64,000 nucleotides of DNA, from positions 1 to 64,000 of the forward strand of contig PMOK01000064.1 in the NCBI GenBank assembly GCA_003162425.1, given 5' to 3'. A program made the position numbers and the translations under genes. Positions 52,855-62,168 of the stretch are shown one piece after another (within the stretch, counting starts at the first letter, position 1; every line of letters starts with the position of its first letter). The DNA is from Bryobacterales bacterium. GTDB lineage: Bacteria; Acidobacteriota; Terriglobia; Bryobacterales; Bryobacteraceae. Below the pieces are notes generated by a model. The model was not told the DNA's origin and ran no database searches. It worked only from the letters and a program-made list of their open reading frames with translations.

Positions 52855-53768
52855 AATTCGGTGAAGGCTTTGAATTCGTTGAAGCGGGCGTCGATTTCGG
52901 CGCGGGTCAGGGTGCGAAACCGGTCCACTCCGAACTTCTCGCAGCAAAAACTGCCCATCACAGAGCCATAGATCACGGCGCGGCTGAGTTCTTTTCCACC
53001 GACGTGTCCGTTTTTCAGATCGTAGCCTTGTTCGGCGAGATATCCGATGAAACCGCCGGCAAAACAGTCGCCCGCTCCGGTGGGGTCGAAAACTTCCTCA
53101 AGCAAGTAACCGGGAACCATGAAATGAAAGTCGCGGTGGAACAGGATGGCGCCGTATTCGCCACGTTTGATCACCAGCGTGTGCGGGCCCAAGTCGTGGA
53201 TCTTGGCTGCGGCGCGCTTTAAATTGTTTTCGCCCGAAAGCATGCGTGCTTCGGAATCATTGATGAGAAGAAAGTCCCAGGTGCGTATCGCGTCCAGCAG
53301 CTCTTCGCGGTAATCCTTGATCCAATAGTTCATAGTATCGCCGCCGGCCAGCCGCAGACCGTTCATCTGCCCGCGCACGCTGCGCTGCAATGCAGGCTGG
53401 ATGTTTCCCAGAATCAAATACGGCGCGGTGCGGTAACTGGCGGGCAGTTTGGGATCGAATCCCGCGAACACGTTGAGATCCGTTCGCAGCGTGGTCCGAT
53501 CGTTCATGTCGGCGGAGTAGACGCCCGACCAAAAGAACGACTTGCCTGGCACGCGCTCCAATCCCTCTAGATCGATGCCGCGGCTCGACAGAAACTCCTC
53601 GTCTTCTTTTGCGAAATCATCTCCCACAACCGCGACAACATTGGTCTTGGCGAAGTAACTGGAGGCCAATGCGATGTAGGTGCACGCGCCTCCCAGAGTG
53701 CGGTCCACGCGCCCATGCGGGGTTTCGATACCGTCGTAGGCGACGGACCCAACTACGACAACTGACAT
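52851..53768 (-). CDS. PfkB-family carbohydrate kinase
   Basis: 305 residues. The ATG at 53768 starts VVVVGSVAYDG; a GTG at 53786 is an alternative. The C-terminal PfkB motif DPTGAGDCFAGGFIGYL carries the catalytic Asp, and the N-terminal LGGACTYIALAS is the first PfkB motif. The group phosphorylates ribose, fructose, adenosine or similar; the substrate is unknown. First gene of the operon that runs on into the glycosyltransferase. Confidence 0.88.
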   Translation of the reverse strand: MSVVVVGSVAYDGIETPHGRVDRTLGGACTYIALASSYFAKTNVVAVVGDDFAKEDEEFLSSRGIDLEGLERVPGKSFFWSGVYSADMNDRTTLRTDLNVFAGFDPKLPASYRTAPYLILGNIQPALQRSVRGQMNGLRLAGGDTMNYWIKDYREELLDAIRTWDFLLINDSEARMLSGENNLKRAAAKIHDLGPHTLVIKRGEYGAILFHRDFHFMVPGYLLEEVFDPTGAGDCFAGGFIGYLAEQGYDLKNGHVGGKELSRAVIYGSVMGSFCCEKFGVDRFRTLTRAEIDARFNEFKAFTEF

Positions 53769-53872
53769 GCTCTCATCGTAGCGCACGCTTTCAATCGCAC
53801 AAAAGAAGAGCCGATCCGAAGACCGGCCCTGACCGTACCGTCGATACTGCGCCTGCCGTTATTGTTGGTAGT

Positions 53873-54050
53873 GGGGCAGGATGTGGGGCAGGTTGCCAAC
53901 GTTGCCAACCTGCGCGCCGATTGGCAATCGGCGCAGTTCAGGCGGGTTAAACAACCCGCCGACGGCCGATTGTCAATCGGCCAACTGCCTGTGCTTGCAC
54001 CACACTGCGGCGGTAGCCAACCGCCGCGCAGGCTGCCAGCCTGCCCCACA
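53873..54050. repeat. Large array of intergenic hairpins
   Basis: Six or more stem-loops in about 180 bp. The stems include GCAGGTTG/CAACCTGC, GCGCCGATT/AATCGGCGC, GGCGGGTT/AACCCGCC, GGCCGATT/AATCGGCC, GCGGCGGT/ACCGCCGC and GCAGGCT/AGCCTGC. The array starts and ends with GTGGGGCAGG and its complement CCTGCCCCAC, so one outer pairing is also possible. It takes up most of the space between two genes on the minus strand. No gene is seen in it. Confidence 0.85.
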
Positions 54051-54087
54051 TCACGCCAGCTATTCCACTTTTATGTCGCGCACCCAG

Positions 54088-56622
54088 CTAATCCCGCCGC
54101 AACGCGATCACGGGATCCACGCGTACTGCGCGCCGCGCCGGAATTGCACAGCCCAACACACACGCCGCGCCTAGCACCAGAATCACACCGGTGAACGTCA
54201 GCGGATCGTTCGCCGAGACCCCCACTAGCGCCATCCGCAGCACGCGCGTGACGCCCAACGCCGCCGCCAATCCCACCCCGAGCCCCAGCGCGGCCGGCCG
54301 CAGGCCTTGTGCAAAAACCAGCTTGAGAATATCGCGCGGCGCCGCGCCCATCGCCATGCGGATTCCGATTTCCTGCGTGCGCTGGCTCACCATATGCGCC
54401 ACTACCGCGTACAACCCGACAAACGCCATCACCAACGCTATTCCGGCGAAAATCGTTAACACCACGCTGATCGATCCCACGTTCAGCCGATTTAGCGCGA
54501 TGCGGCTCGCGAGCGTGCGGACATCGTAGGCCGGCAGATTTTCGTCCAGGCTTCGCAACTCCCGCCGAAATGCCTCTGCGAGACTGGCGGGTGGCACATG
54601 CGTGGGCGCGGCCAGAAACATAGCGCGCTGCGGTCGAGCGTCGTAGAACGTGTAAATGAGCGGCTCGCGCTCGGCCGGACGCCGAAAATCCTGTTGGATA
54701 TCCGGCGCGACCCCTATCACCGTCAGCCATCGTGAATCAATACGCAGATGCTTCCCGATGGGGTCTGCTCCCGCGAAAAATCCCGCGGCAAACGCTTCGT
54801 TCACCACCACTGCATCCTTTTCACGAGCTTGGAACTCACGCCCGCGCCGCAGCTCCGCGCGCATCACGCGAAAATAATTCGCGCTAATCGCCAGTCCACT
54901 CACTGCGGGAATCGCCAGCCGCGATCCCTCCAGCTCGCAACTGAATCGCGTCATGCCGAAACCCCAGGTAGGAAGAGCGGAGGCTAGCGCGACACCCTCC
55001 ACTCCCGCGAGTGATTCGAGCCGCTCCTTCAACTGTTCATGAAACGCGACCTGGTCCTCATCCCGCCGGTACTTCCCTTCCGGCAAATCGATCTGCATGG
55101 TCAGCACGTTGGAGGGGTCCACGCCGATCGGCGCGCGATACACCTTCAGCGAGCTGCGGATAAGCAGCCCCGCGCCCGCCAGCAGCACCACGCACAGCGC
55201 CATTTCGAACGCGACCAGAACGTTCCCAATCGCGCGCCCACGCGTGCCGCCGGACGCACCCTGTCCGCCGTCCTTGATCGCATGGTTCACATCCACGTGG
55301 GCCAAACGTAGTGCCGGAGCCAATCCGAACAGGATGCTGGCGCCGATCGTGATGGCCGCAAAGTAGAACAACACTTGGCGGTTCATTGAAAAATCCATCC
55401 ACGCCGGCCGCTGCATTGCCGCCGTGGCGTGATCGAACCAGCGCAATCCCGCCAGCGCGATCAGCCATCCCAAAAATCCTCCCGCCATCGCCAACGCCGC
55501 GCTTTCCACCAGAAGCTGACGGACAATTCGCCCGCGCCCCGCGCCGATCGCCATGCGGATGGAAATCTCGCGCGCCCGCACCACGGCGCGCCCCAGCAGA
55601 AGATTGGCGACATCGGCGCACGCGATCAACAGTACGAATCCCACCGCAACAAGCTGCGCTAGGAAAAGCGGCCGCGCTGCATACACGCCATAAAGCATCA
55701 GAATCGGCTGCACATCTACCAATGGTTCCCCCGCCGTTCCAGCGCGTCCGCCAATGAGACTACGCGCGAACGCTTCGATCTCGCTGCGCGCGGCACTCAG
55801 CTTCACTCCGTTGGCCAGCCTTCCGAAAAGCATCGGATCGCCGCGGTGCGCTTGGAGCGAAAATGGAATCCATAACGAAGTGTCTTCCGGGAAACGCATG
55901 CCGGCGGGCATCACTCCGACAATGGTGCGCGGCACTTCATCGACGCGAACCGTCTTGCCGATCACCGAAGGATCCCCGCCATAGCGATCCTGCCAGACGC
56001 CATGGCTGAGCATCACTACCGAAGCACCCGTGCGCTCATCTTCCGTGGTGAAGACGCGTCCAAGCAGTGGTGCGCGTCCGATGATCTGAAATCCACCCGA
56101 GGAAATCTCGAAACAACTATAGCGTTCTGCAGGCTCAGCCGCATCGCTGAGGCTCACCGGCCCGAACCGGAAGGCGCCAACCCGATCGAGCGAAGTCACC
56201 TGCGCCCGCAGCACACGCGGATCGAATAGATTTTTCGAAAACTCGGCCATGTGCGCCGGGCTGATACCGATCAGCACCACTCGATCCGGCTGGTTGATCC
56301 CAATATCGAAAGCGAATGCCTTGCTGACGATGGTGTAGACCGCCGTGTTGGCGCCGATGCCGAGCGCGAGCGCGGCAATCGCCGCTGTGGTTACGCCCGG
56401 ACTGTGCGAAAGCATGCGCAGCGCATAGCGGAAATCCCGCCACAGCGATTCCAGCCACGCAAAGGTCCACATCTCGCGGCAAGTCTCTTTGATCAGAGTA
56501 GCGTTGCCGAATCGGCGCGGATTCCCGCTCATTTCGAGATGAAACCGCAGCTCGTCCTCGAGATCGCGATCCAGCCGCCGCCGGGCGAACAGCTTCTTAA
56601 AGAATCTTGTGAGAACTCCCAT
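54088..56622 (-). CDS. Orphan FtsX/MacB-type permease (ADOP family), copy A
   Basis: 844 residues. A charged N-terminal prefix (RFFKKLFARRRLDRDLEDELRFHLEMS) precedes a first span, a MacB periplasmic domain, three FtsX spans, then a second MacB periplasmic domain and three more FtsX spans. This duplicated permease build is the acidobacterial duplicated orphan permease. No ABC ATPase is next to it. Ribosome site AAAGGA. The role is unknown, presumably transport or signalling in the envelope. Confidence 0.9.
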   Translation of the reverse strand: MGVLTRFFKKLFARRRLDRDLEDELRFHLEMSGNPRRFGNATLIKETCREMWTFAWLESLWRDFRYALRMLSHSPGVTTAAIAALALGIGANTAVYTIVSKAFAFDIGINQPDRVVLIGISPAHMAEFSKNLFDPRVLRAQVTSLDRVGAFRFGPVSLSDAAEPAERYSCFEISSGGFQIIGRAPLLGRVFTTEDERTGASVVMLSHGVWQDRYGGDPSVIGKTVRVDEVPRTIVGVMPAGMRFPEDTSLWIPFSLQAHRGDPMLFGRLANGVKLSAARSEIEAFARSLIGGRAGTAGEPLVDVQPILMLYGVYAARPLFLAQLVAVGFVLLIACADVANLLLGRAVVRAREISIRMAIGAGRGRIVRQLLVESAALAMAGGFLGWLIALAGLRWFDHATAAMQRPAWMDFSMNRQVLFYFAAITIGASILFGLAPALRLAHVDVNHAIKDGGQGASGGTRGRAIGNVLVAFEMALCVVLLAGAGLLIRSSLKVYRAPIGVDPSNVLTMQIDLPEGKYRRDEDQVAFHEQLKERLESLAGVEGVALASALPTWGFGMTRFSCELEGSRLAIPAVSGLAISANYFRVMRAELRRGREFQAREKDAVVVNEAFAAGFFAGADPIGKHLRIDSRWLTVIGVAPDIQQDFRRPAEREPLIYTFYDARPQRAMFLAAPTHVPPASLAEAFRRELRSLDENLPAYDVRTLASRIALNRLNVGSISVVLTIFAGIALVMAFVGLYAVVAHMVSQRTQEIGIRMAMGAAPRDILKLVFAQGLRPAALGLGVGLAAALGVTRVLRMALVGVSANDPLTFTGVILVLGAACVLGCAIPARRAVRVDPVIALRRD

Positions 56623-56681
56623 AAATCCTTTATGGGAGCGATTATGAACTGAACGGCTCGCCCTGTCAAGCCTAAGGGCGC

Positions 56682-59120
56682 TTACTCATATCGCAACGCC
56701 ACTATCGGGTCCACTCTCGCCGCTCTGCGCGCTGGAATGTAGCACGCCAAAACGGCAACCGCAGTTAGTCCGAGCGAAAGTGAGACGAACGTAAGAGGAT
56801 CGCCGCCGCTGACTCCGTAGAGCAAGTGCGAGAAGCTGGAAAGTGCCCGGGTGAGAATAAGAGCGGACACTACGCCAATCACGAGACCCACCACGGCCAG
56901 CCGAAGGCCCTGACCAATTACCATGCGGAAAATGGCCGGCTTCTGGGCTCCCAGGGCCATGCGAATTCCAATCTCCCGCACGCGCTGGGCTGCCGCATAG
57001 GAGATCACGCCGTAGATACCAACCGAAGCGAGCAGCAGCGCGAGGCCGGCAAAGGCGCCGAGGAGGATCATGATAAAACGCTCCGAAGTCATGGACAGAG
57101 AGACAATCTCCTGCATGGTTCGAATGTTATAAATCGGCTGTCCGCTATCCACTCCATAAACCACCGGCTTGATCGCGTTGAGGATAGCCGCAGCCTCGAG
57201 AGAAGTACGAACCACTAACGTGATATCGCCGCGGAACAGCGGCACTGATTCATCTGGAAGCTGGTAGAAGGAGATGTAGATCTGATTTTGGGTGTAGAGA
57301 TTGGGGTCGCCCAGCCCCCAATGTCTGACGTGCGCAACTACGCCGACGATTCGCGCCGGCTGCCAGTGACCGACGGTTATGGTTTCGCCTACCGGGTTCC
57401 GGTTTGGAAAATAGGTGCGCGCGAGCACGCTGTCAATTACTATGACCGGCTCGGACTTGGTGGTGTCTTCGGGAGTGAAAAAGCGGCCTCCGAGGAGCGG
57501 CAATCCCATCGCGCGCAGGTAATCCGGCCCCGTTTCATAATAAAGCGCACGCGGCGCTTCCGAGACGTAGTTGGGCTTTACGTTTCCGATCCAGAAGGGG
57601 CCGGCGTTGCTCGTGTGACTCAGTGGAACCAACGTGGTCAGGTCCGCCGATTGAACGCCGGGAATTTGGCGAATGCGGTCGATCAACTGTTGATAGGCCG
57701 CTCGCATGGTTGCGCCTGTCCTGGTAGCCGATGGCGAAAGTCCGACTTTGAAAGTTATGAGGTGTTGCGTATCGAAGCCTGGATTCACCTGCCACAAATT
57801 GTGGATGGTCTGAAAGAGCAGGCTGGCGCCGGTTAGCAGGACCAGAGTCAGCGCCATTTGGAGCGCCGCGAGAATACGTTGAGCGCGATGCTGGCCGCCC
57901 GCAGAGCCGCGAGTTCCTTCTTTGAGCGCAGGTTGAAGATCCGTATTCGCGCCCTTCAGCGCAGGCGCGAGACCGAAGAGAATTCCAACCACCATCGAAA
58001 CTGCAAATGTGAAGAGGAGGACTGGCATGTTGACGCCGATCTTGTCTCCACGCGGCAGCGCTCCCGCCAGCGCGGCCAGCGCAGGGCTCATCGCCCATTT
58101 TGCAACCACCAGTCCGACAATTCCGCCGGCGAGGGAGAGAAGCACGCCTTCGGAAACCAACTGGCGGACGATACGTGCGCGGCCGGCCCCCAGCGCCAGG
58201 CGAATTGCGAACTCCCGCGTGCGCCCCACTGAACGCGCCAACAGAAGATTGGCGACATTGGCGCAGGCGATGAGCAACACCAGCCCCACAGCTCCCAGCA
58301 AGAGCAGGAGTGTTTGACGGGCGTCTCCGACGATTTCCTGCTGGAGCGGAACGACGTCGGCTTCCACGCCTCGATCCGCCGCCGGATAAATCTGCCTGAG
58401 CCGACTCTCAATCCCGCTCATTTCCGCCGATGCCTGCGTTATGGTCACGCCTGGCCTGAGGCGAGCGATGCAGACGATTCCCGAATGGACCGTGCGATCA
58501 TTTATGAAAAACGGATCGCCCTGGCCGAGCGGCGTATAAACATCGGCGTCATTTGCGCTGATCCATAAGTGAAATTCGGCCGGAAGAATTCCGATGATCG
58601 TGTACCCGACCCCATCCAAGGTGATTGTCGTCCCGAGGGCATTTGGATTGCCGGCGAATCGATTTTTCCACAGGCGATTGCTGATAATGGCTACGGGCGC
58701 GCCGTTGTGCCGGCCTTCCTCCGGCGAGAACTCGCGGCCGAGGGTTAGCTTTACGCCCAGTGTGCTGAAGAATCCCTCGGAGATTTGGTTGCCATCCATG
58801 TGCTCGGGCGTCCCGGGGCTGGTCAGATCGAATCCGAGATATCTCACGGCAACCATTTCCTGGAATGAACCGGCCTGGATTTGCCAATCGTGGAAATCGG
58901 GATAGGAGGCAGACATCTCGCGCTTGAGGGACATGCTGTTCTCCCGAACCGTTACCAGACGTTCCGGCTGGGCGAAGGGTAGCGGGGCCAGGACCACGCT
59001 TTGGACCACGCTGAAGATGGCGGTATTCGCGCCGATTCCGAGCGCGAGAGTCAGGATGGCGACGATCGCAAAGCCGGGCGACCGGACGAGCATTCGGATG
59101 CTGAATCCGACGTTTCGCAC
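56682..59120 (-). CDS. Orphan FtsX/MacB-type permease (ADOP family), copy B
   Basis: 812 residues with the same duplicated permease build but without the charged prefix; the first span starts at once (FSIRMLVRSPGFAIVAILTLALG). The start is a GTG with a weak ribosome site. FGLAPALKG and IGIRMALGAQ are typical FtsX blocks. 59 bp separate it from copy A, with a CCCATAAA/TTTATGGG palindrome at the start of copy A. The two copies align but are clearly diverged, so this is an old duplication. Confidence 0.9.
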   Translation of the reverse strand: MRNVGFSIRMLVRSPGFAIVAILTLALGIGANTAIFSVVQSVVLAPLPFAQPERLVTVRENSMSLKREMSASYPDFHDWQIQAGSFQEMVAVRYLGFDLTSPGTPEHMDGNQISEGFFSTLGVKLTLGREFSPEEGRHNGAPVAIISNRLWKNRFAGNPNALGTTITLDGVGYTIIGILPAEFHLWISANDADVYTPLGQGDPFFINDRTVHSGIVCIARLRPGVTITQASAEMSGIESRLRQIYPAADRGVEADVVPLQQEIVGDARQTLLLLLGAVGLVLLIACANVANLLLARSVGRTREFAIRLALGAGRARIVRQLVSEGVLLSLAGGIVGLVVAKWAMSPALAALAGALPRGDKIGVNMPVLLFTFAVSMVVGILFGLAPALKGANTDLQPALKEGTRGSAGGQHRAQRILAALQMALTLVLLTGASLLFQTIHNLWQVNPGFDTQHLITFKVGLSPSATRTGATMRAAYQQLIDRIRQIPGVQSADLTTLVPLSHTSNAGPFWIGNVKPNYVSEAPRALYYETGPDYLRAMGLPLLGGRFFTPEDTTKSEPVIVIDSVLARTYFPNRNPVGETITVGHWQPARIVGVVAHVRHWGLGDPNLYTQNQIYISFYQLPDESVPLFRGDITLVVRTSLEAAAILNAIKPVVYGVDSGQPIYNIRTMQEIVSLSMTSERFIMILLGAFAGLALLLASVGIYGVISYAAAQRVREIGIRMALGAQKPAIFRMVIGQGLRLAVVGLVIGVVSALILTRALSSFSHLLYGVSGGDPLTFVSLSLGLTAVAVLACYIPARRAARVDPIVALRYE

Positions 59121-59161
59121 TCTTTTATTGTAGGCCGCGGATAAACGCGGATAATAGTCAC

Positions 59162-59452
59162 ATGAGAAAATTTTCCGGTTCCGAACTCAAAAAGGCGCTC
59201 GCCAGCTTGCCTGGCTGGAGCGTCGTCGATGGAAAGCTGCACAAAGAATACAAGTTCGCCGATTTCATTCACGCCTTTGGCTTCATGGCCACTTCCGCGC
59301 TTGGAATCGAGAAGATGGAGCATCATCCGGAGTGGTTCAACGTCTACAACCGCGTGACGGTGGACCTTGCCACTCACGACGCTGGAGGGATCACATCCAA
59401 AGATGTCGACTTGGCGAAGCTTCTGGATGCCACCGCGGCCAAGCTGCAATGA
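59162..59452 (+). CDS. Pterin-4a-carbinolamine dehydratase
   Basis: 96 residues, the full family size. The HHPEWFNVYNRVTVDLATHDAGG segment holds the active-site block (H-x3-W...H). The enzyme dehydrates 4a-hydroxytetrahydrobiopterin and, in bacteria, supports aromatic hydroxylases or pterin recycling. Its stop overlaps the ATG of the following gene by 4 bp. No phenylalanine hydroxylase is near. Confidence 0.9.
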   Translation: MRKFSGSELKKALASLPGWSVVDGKLHKEYKFADFIHAFGFMATSALGIEKMEHHPEWFNVYNRVTVDLATHDAGGITSKDVDLAKLLDATAAKLQ

Positions 59453-61758
59453 AGATCCTGCTGCTTTTGAGCTGCGCGGCCAGCCTATGCGCGCAGCCGG
59501 CATTTGATGAGCCCATCGAGAGCGCGATTAGAGCCGGACTCATCCCAGGCGCCGTTCTGCTAGTTGGCCACGACGGAAAAGTTGTATACCGAAAAGCTTA
59601 CGGCGAACGGGCGCTGCTGCCAAAACACGAGTCCATGACCGTGGATACCATGTTCGACGCCGCTTCATTGACCAAAGTAATCGCCACCACTCCGTCCGTC
59701 ATGAAACTTTTCGAACAGGGCAAGATCCGGCTCAATGACCCGGTCACCAAATACCTGCCGGAGTTCCAAGGCGGCCATAGCGACATCACCATTCGCAATC
59801 TGATGACGCATTTTTCAGGGCTCCGGCCGGATCTCGATCTCGAACCCCCGTGGAGCGGTTATGAGACGGGTATTCAGCGGGCATTAATTGACAAACCGGC
59901 AGGCCCTCCGGGCGTCCGATTCGTTTACAGCGACATCAATTTCATCCTAATGGGCGAGATTGTGCGTCGGTTAAGCGGCAAAACGCTCCCTGAATTCGCT
60001 CGCGAGAACGTTTTTGACCCACTTGGCATGCGCGAAACGACGTTTTTGCCCTCCACGGCGCTGCGGCCGCGCATCGCACCCACCGAACTGGATAAGACAA
60101 CGGGGCAGCCGCTTCGGGGCGTGGTTCACGACGACACCTCGCGATACATGGGGGGCGTGGCCGGTCATGCCGGATTGTTCACCACCGCGGACGACCTGGC
60201 GAAGTTCGCGCAGATGATGATCGACGGCGGCGAGAGTGATGGAACGCGGCTTTTCGCTGCATCGACTATCGAGAAATTCACCTCGCCCCAGTCGCCTGCG
60301 GATCAGCCGATCTTGCGAGGCTTGGGATGGGATATTGACTCGCCGTTTTCAAGCAATCGAGGCGATTTGTTTCCCATCGGTTCATATGGCCATACCGGAT
60401 TCACGGGCACCTCCCTCTGGATCGATCCTACTAGCCGGAGTTACGTGATTCTACTAGCGAACTCGGTGCATCCCCACCGCGGAAAATCGCTAACATCATT
60501 GCGTGCGCGAATAGCGACCATCGCCGCTGCGTCCTTCGGCATCACCGCGCCAGGAGTCACTCTGACCGGATACAACGAAACCATCGTCGGCCCCGGTTTG
60601 CATCGCGTAGTGGAGCCTAAGGCCGAGGTTTTGACCGGTTTGGACGTTCTCGCTGAGGAGAATTTCGCCCGGCTCGCAGGCTATCGGATCGGTGTTATTA
60701 CCAATCACACTGGCTTGAGCCGCGATGGAAAGCGCAATATCGATCTGATGCTGGCCGCCGGCATCAAGATCGCCGCGGTGTTTTCGCCGGAACACGGCCT
60801 GGCCGTAACCGAGGATCAAGAGAATGTCGCGGATTCCAAAGATTCAGCGACGGGCCTTCCTGTAATCAGCTTGTATGCCGGACCCACGCGCCGCCTCACT
60901 CCACAGATGTTGGAGGGAGTTGACGCGCTTGTTTTCGATATCCAGGACGTAGGCGCCCGTTTTTATACATATTCCTGCACCATGCTCTCCAGCATGGAGG
61001 AAGCGGCCAAAAAGCATTTGCCGTTTTACGTGCTGGACCGTCCCAATCCCATCACCGGAGTGCATGTAGAAGGGCCGGTGCTGGACCGCGATCTTGAATC
61101 GTTTGTCGGATGCTTCGAGATTCCGTTGCGGCACGGCATGACGCTGGGTGAACTGGCGAATATGGCCAATGGCGAGCGAAATCTCGGTCTTGACCTGCAC
61201 GTGGTGGCGGTGCGCGGCTGGGATCGCGGCGATTGGTTCGATTCCACCGGCCTGCCGTGGGTTAACCTTTCGCCCAATATGCGAAGTCTGAATGCGGCCG
61301 TTCTTTATCCTGGCGTTGCGATGCTGGAAGCATCCAAGAATTACTCCGTCGGCCGAGGCACGGATGCCCCCTTCGAGCAAGTTGGCGCGGATTGGATACA
61401 CGGCCGCGAACTGGCGGCATTTCTCAACGGCCGATATATTCCGGGTGTTCGGGTTTATCCCACACGTTTTCGACCCAGCAGTTCCAATTTCGCCGGACAG
61501 TTCATCGAAGGCGTCCGGTTCGTGGTGACGGACCGCAACGCATTTGACAGCACCCGGCTGGGCCTCGAGCTGGGATATGCCTTTGAGAAGCTCTACCCCG
61601 GCAAGATTCCTTGGGACGTGAACCGGTTCCTGATCGGAGATCACGATGTGATCGCGGCTGGAAAAAGCGCCACCGATCCGAGAACAACGGTTCAGAAAAT
61701 GCAGGACGCTCTCGCTGCCTTCGTGAAGCGGCGAGAAAAATTCCTGCTATATAGGTAG
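59449..61758 (+). CDS. Serine hydrolase (beta-lactamase family) fused to NamZ-like DUF1343
   Basis: 769 residues with a signal peptide (ending SLCAQ). Residues about 20-380 are a class C beta-lactamase/penicillin-binding-protein-like domain: SLTK nucleophile, YSDIN for the Tyr block and GHTGFTG for the KTG-like block. Residues about 395-765 are DUF1343: YRIGVITNHTGLSRDG, FSPEHGLAV and VFDIQDVGARFYTYSCTM. DUF1343 includes NamZ, an exo-N-acetylmuramidase (GH171). The fusion suggests peptidoglycan trimming or recycling in the periplasm. The ATG at 59449 overlaps the pterin dehydratase stop. Confidence 0.88.
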   Translation: MKILLLLSCAASLCAQPAFDEPIESAIRAGLIPGAVLLVGHDGKVVYRKAYGERALLPKHESMTVDTMFDAASLTKVIATTPSVMKLFEQGKIRLNDPVTKYLPEFQGGHSDITIRNLMTHFSGLRPDLDLEPPWSGYETGIQRALIDKPAGPPGVRFVYSDINFILMGEIVRRLSGKTLPEFARENVFDPLGMRETTFLPSTALRPRIAPTELDKTTGQPLRGVVHDDTSRYMGGVAGHAGLFTTADDLAKFAQMMIDGGESDGTRLFAASTIEKFTSPQSPADQPILRGLGWDIDSPFSSNRGDLFPIGSYGHTGFTGTSLWIDPTSRSYVILLANSVHPHRGKSLTSLRARIATIAAASFGITAPGVTLTGYNETIVGPGLHRVVEPKAEVLTGLDVLAEENFARLAGYRIGVITNHTGLSRDGKRNIDLMLAAGIKIAAVFSPEHGLAVTEDQENVADSKDSATGLPVISLYAGPTRRLTPQMLEGVDALVFDIQDVGARFYTYSCTMLSSMEEAAKKHLPFYVLDRPNPITGVHVEGPVLDRDLESFVGCFEIPLRHGMTLGELANMANGERNLGLDLHVVAVRGWDRGDWFDSTGLPWVNLSPNMRSLNAAVLYPGVAMLEASKNYSVGRGTDAPFEQVGADWIHGRELAAFLNGRYIPGVRVYPTRFRPSSSNFAGQFIEGVRFVVTDRNAFDSTRLGLELGYAFEKLYPGKIPWDVNRFLIGDHDVIAAGKSATDPRTTVQKMQDALAAFVKRREKFLLYR

Positions 61759-61860
61759 GTGGCAGTCCGAGCTCATTCAGGTTCGAAGCTCCAACGGGCA
61801 TGAGTGCCCGCCTCCCGAGCCGACAAGAGTATCGGCTCGTGGTTAGACTGCCGCCAACCT
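61753..61860. repeat. Nested hairpins in a convergent gene gap
   Basis: An outer stem joins 61753-61767 with 61846-61860 (13 of 15 pairs). Inside it are a perfect 6-bp stem (61795-61800/61805-61810, loop tgag) and a perfect 8-bp stem (61816-61823/61832-61839). The first gene's stop lies in the outer arm. Confidence 0.75.
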
Positions 61861-61862
61861 AC

Positions 61863-61932
61863 GCGACTACCGGCTTCGCAGCTTAGGCGACTACCGGCTT
61901 CGCAGCCTAGGCGACTGCCGACTTCGCAGAAG
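61863..61932. repeat. 24-bp tandem repeat spanning the 3' end of the AT-hook gene
   Basis: Three units at 61863-61886, 61887-61910 and 61911-61932 (the last diverged). On the minus strand each encodes (S/A)AKxxVA followed by a stop, so the gene's own C-terminus SAKSAVA-stop is repeated twice more after its stop as AAKPVVA-stop. Confidence 0.85.
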
Positions 61933-62125
61933 ACCCCTTGGCCTCGCTCTTAGGACGGTTCTTGCTGCCTGGCGGCCGGCCGCGTCTTTTGATGTTGGAC
62001 ATCCAGGCTGGTGGCCGTCCACGGCGCTTGCCGCGTCCCCGAGCCAGCCGCTCCAACGTCATGATCGCTTCTTCAATCTGCTCACGCTCAGCACGTAAAT
62101 CCGCCAACATCTTGTTGATGTCCAT
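61907..62125 (-). CDS. Small AT-hook protein
   Basis: 72 residues. The N-terminal half (MDINKMLADLRAEREQIEEA) is a predicted helix or coiled coil. The basic middle has two AT-hook cores, RRGRPPAW and RRGRPPGS, joined by a short linker. The C-terminus is Lys/Ala-rich. Such proteins bind the minor groove of AT-rich DNA; a nucleoid-associated or regulatory role is likely. A GGGAG site lies about 11 bases before the ATG. Confidence 0.8.
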   Translation of the reverse strand: MDINKMLADLRAEREQIEEAIMTLERLARGRGKRRGRPPAWMSNIKRRGRPPGSKNRPKSEAKGSSAKSAVA

Positions 62126-62168
62126 TCAGTAGCTTTCTCCCAAAAAATGTAGTCTGAAAATAGCCTTC

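Noticed and set aside
53873-54050. CRISPR array
   Set aside because: The repeated parts are self-complementary stems with different sequences, not equal repeats with unique spacers of fixed size, and no cas gene is near.
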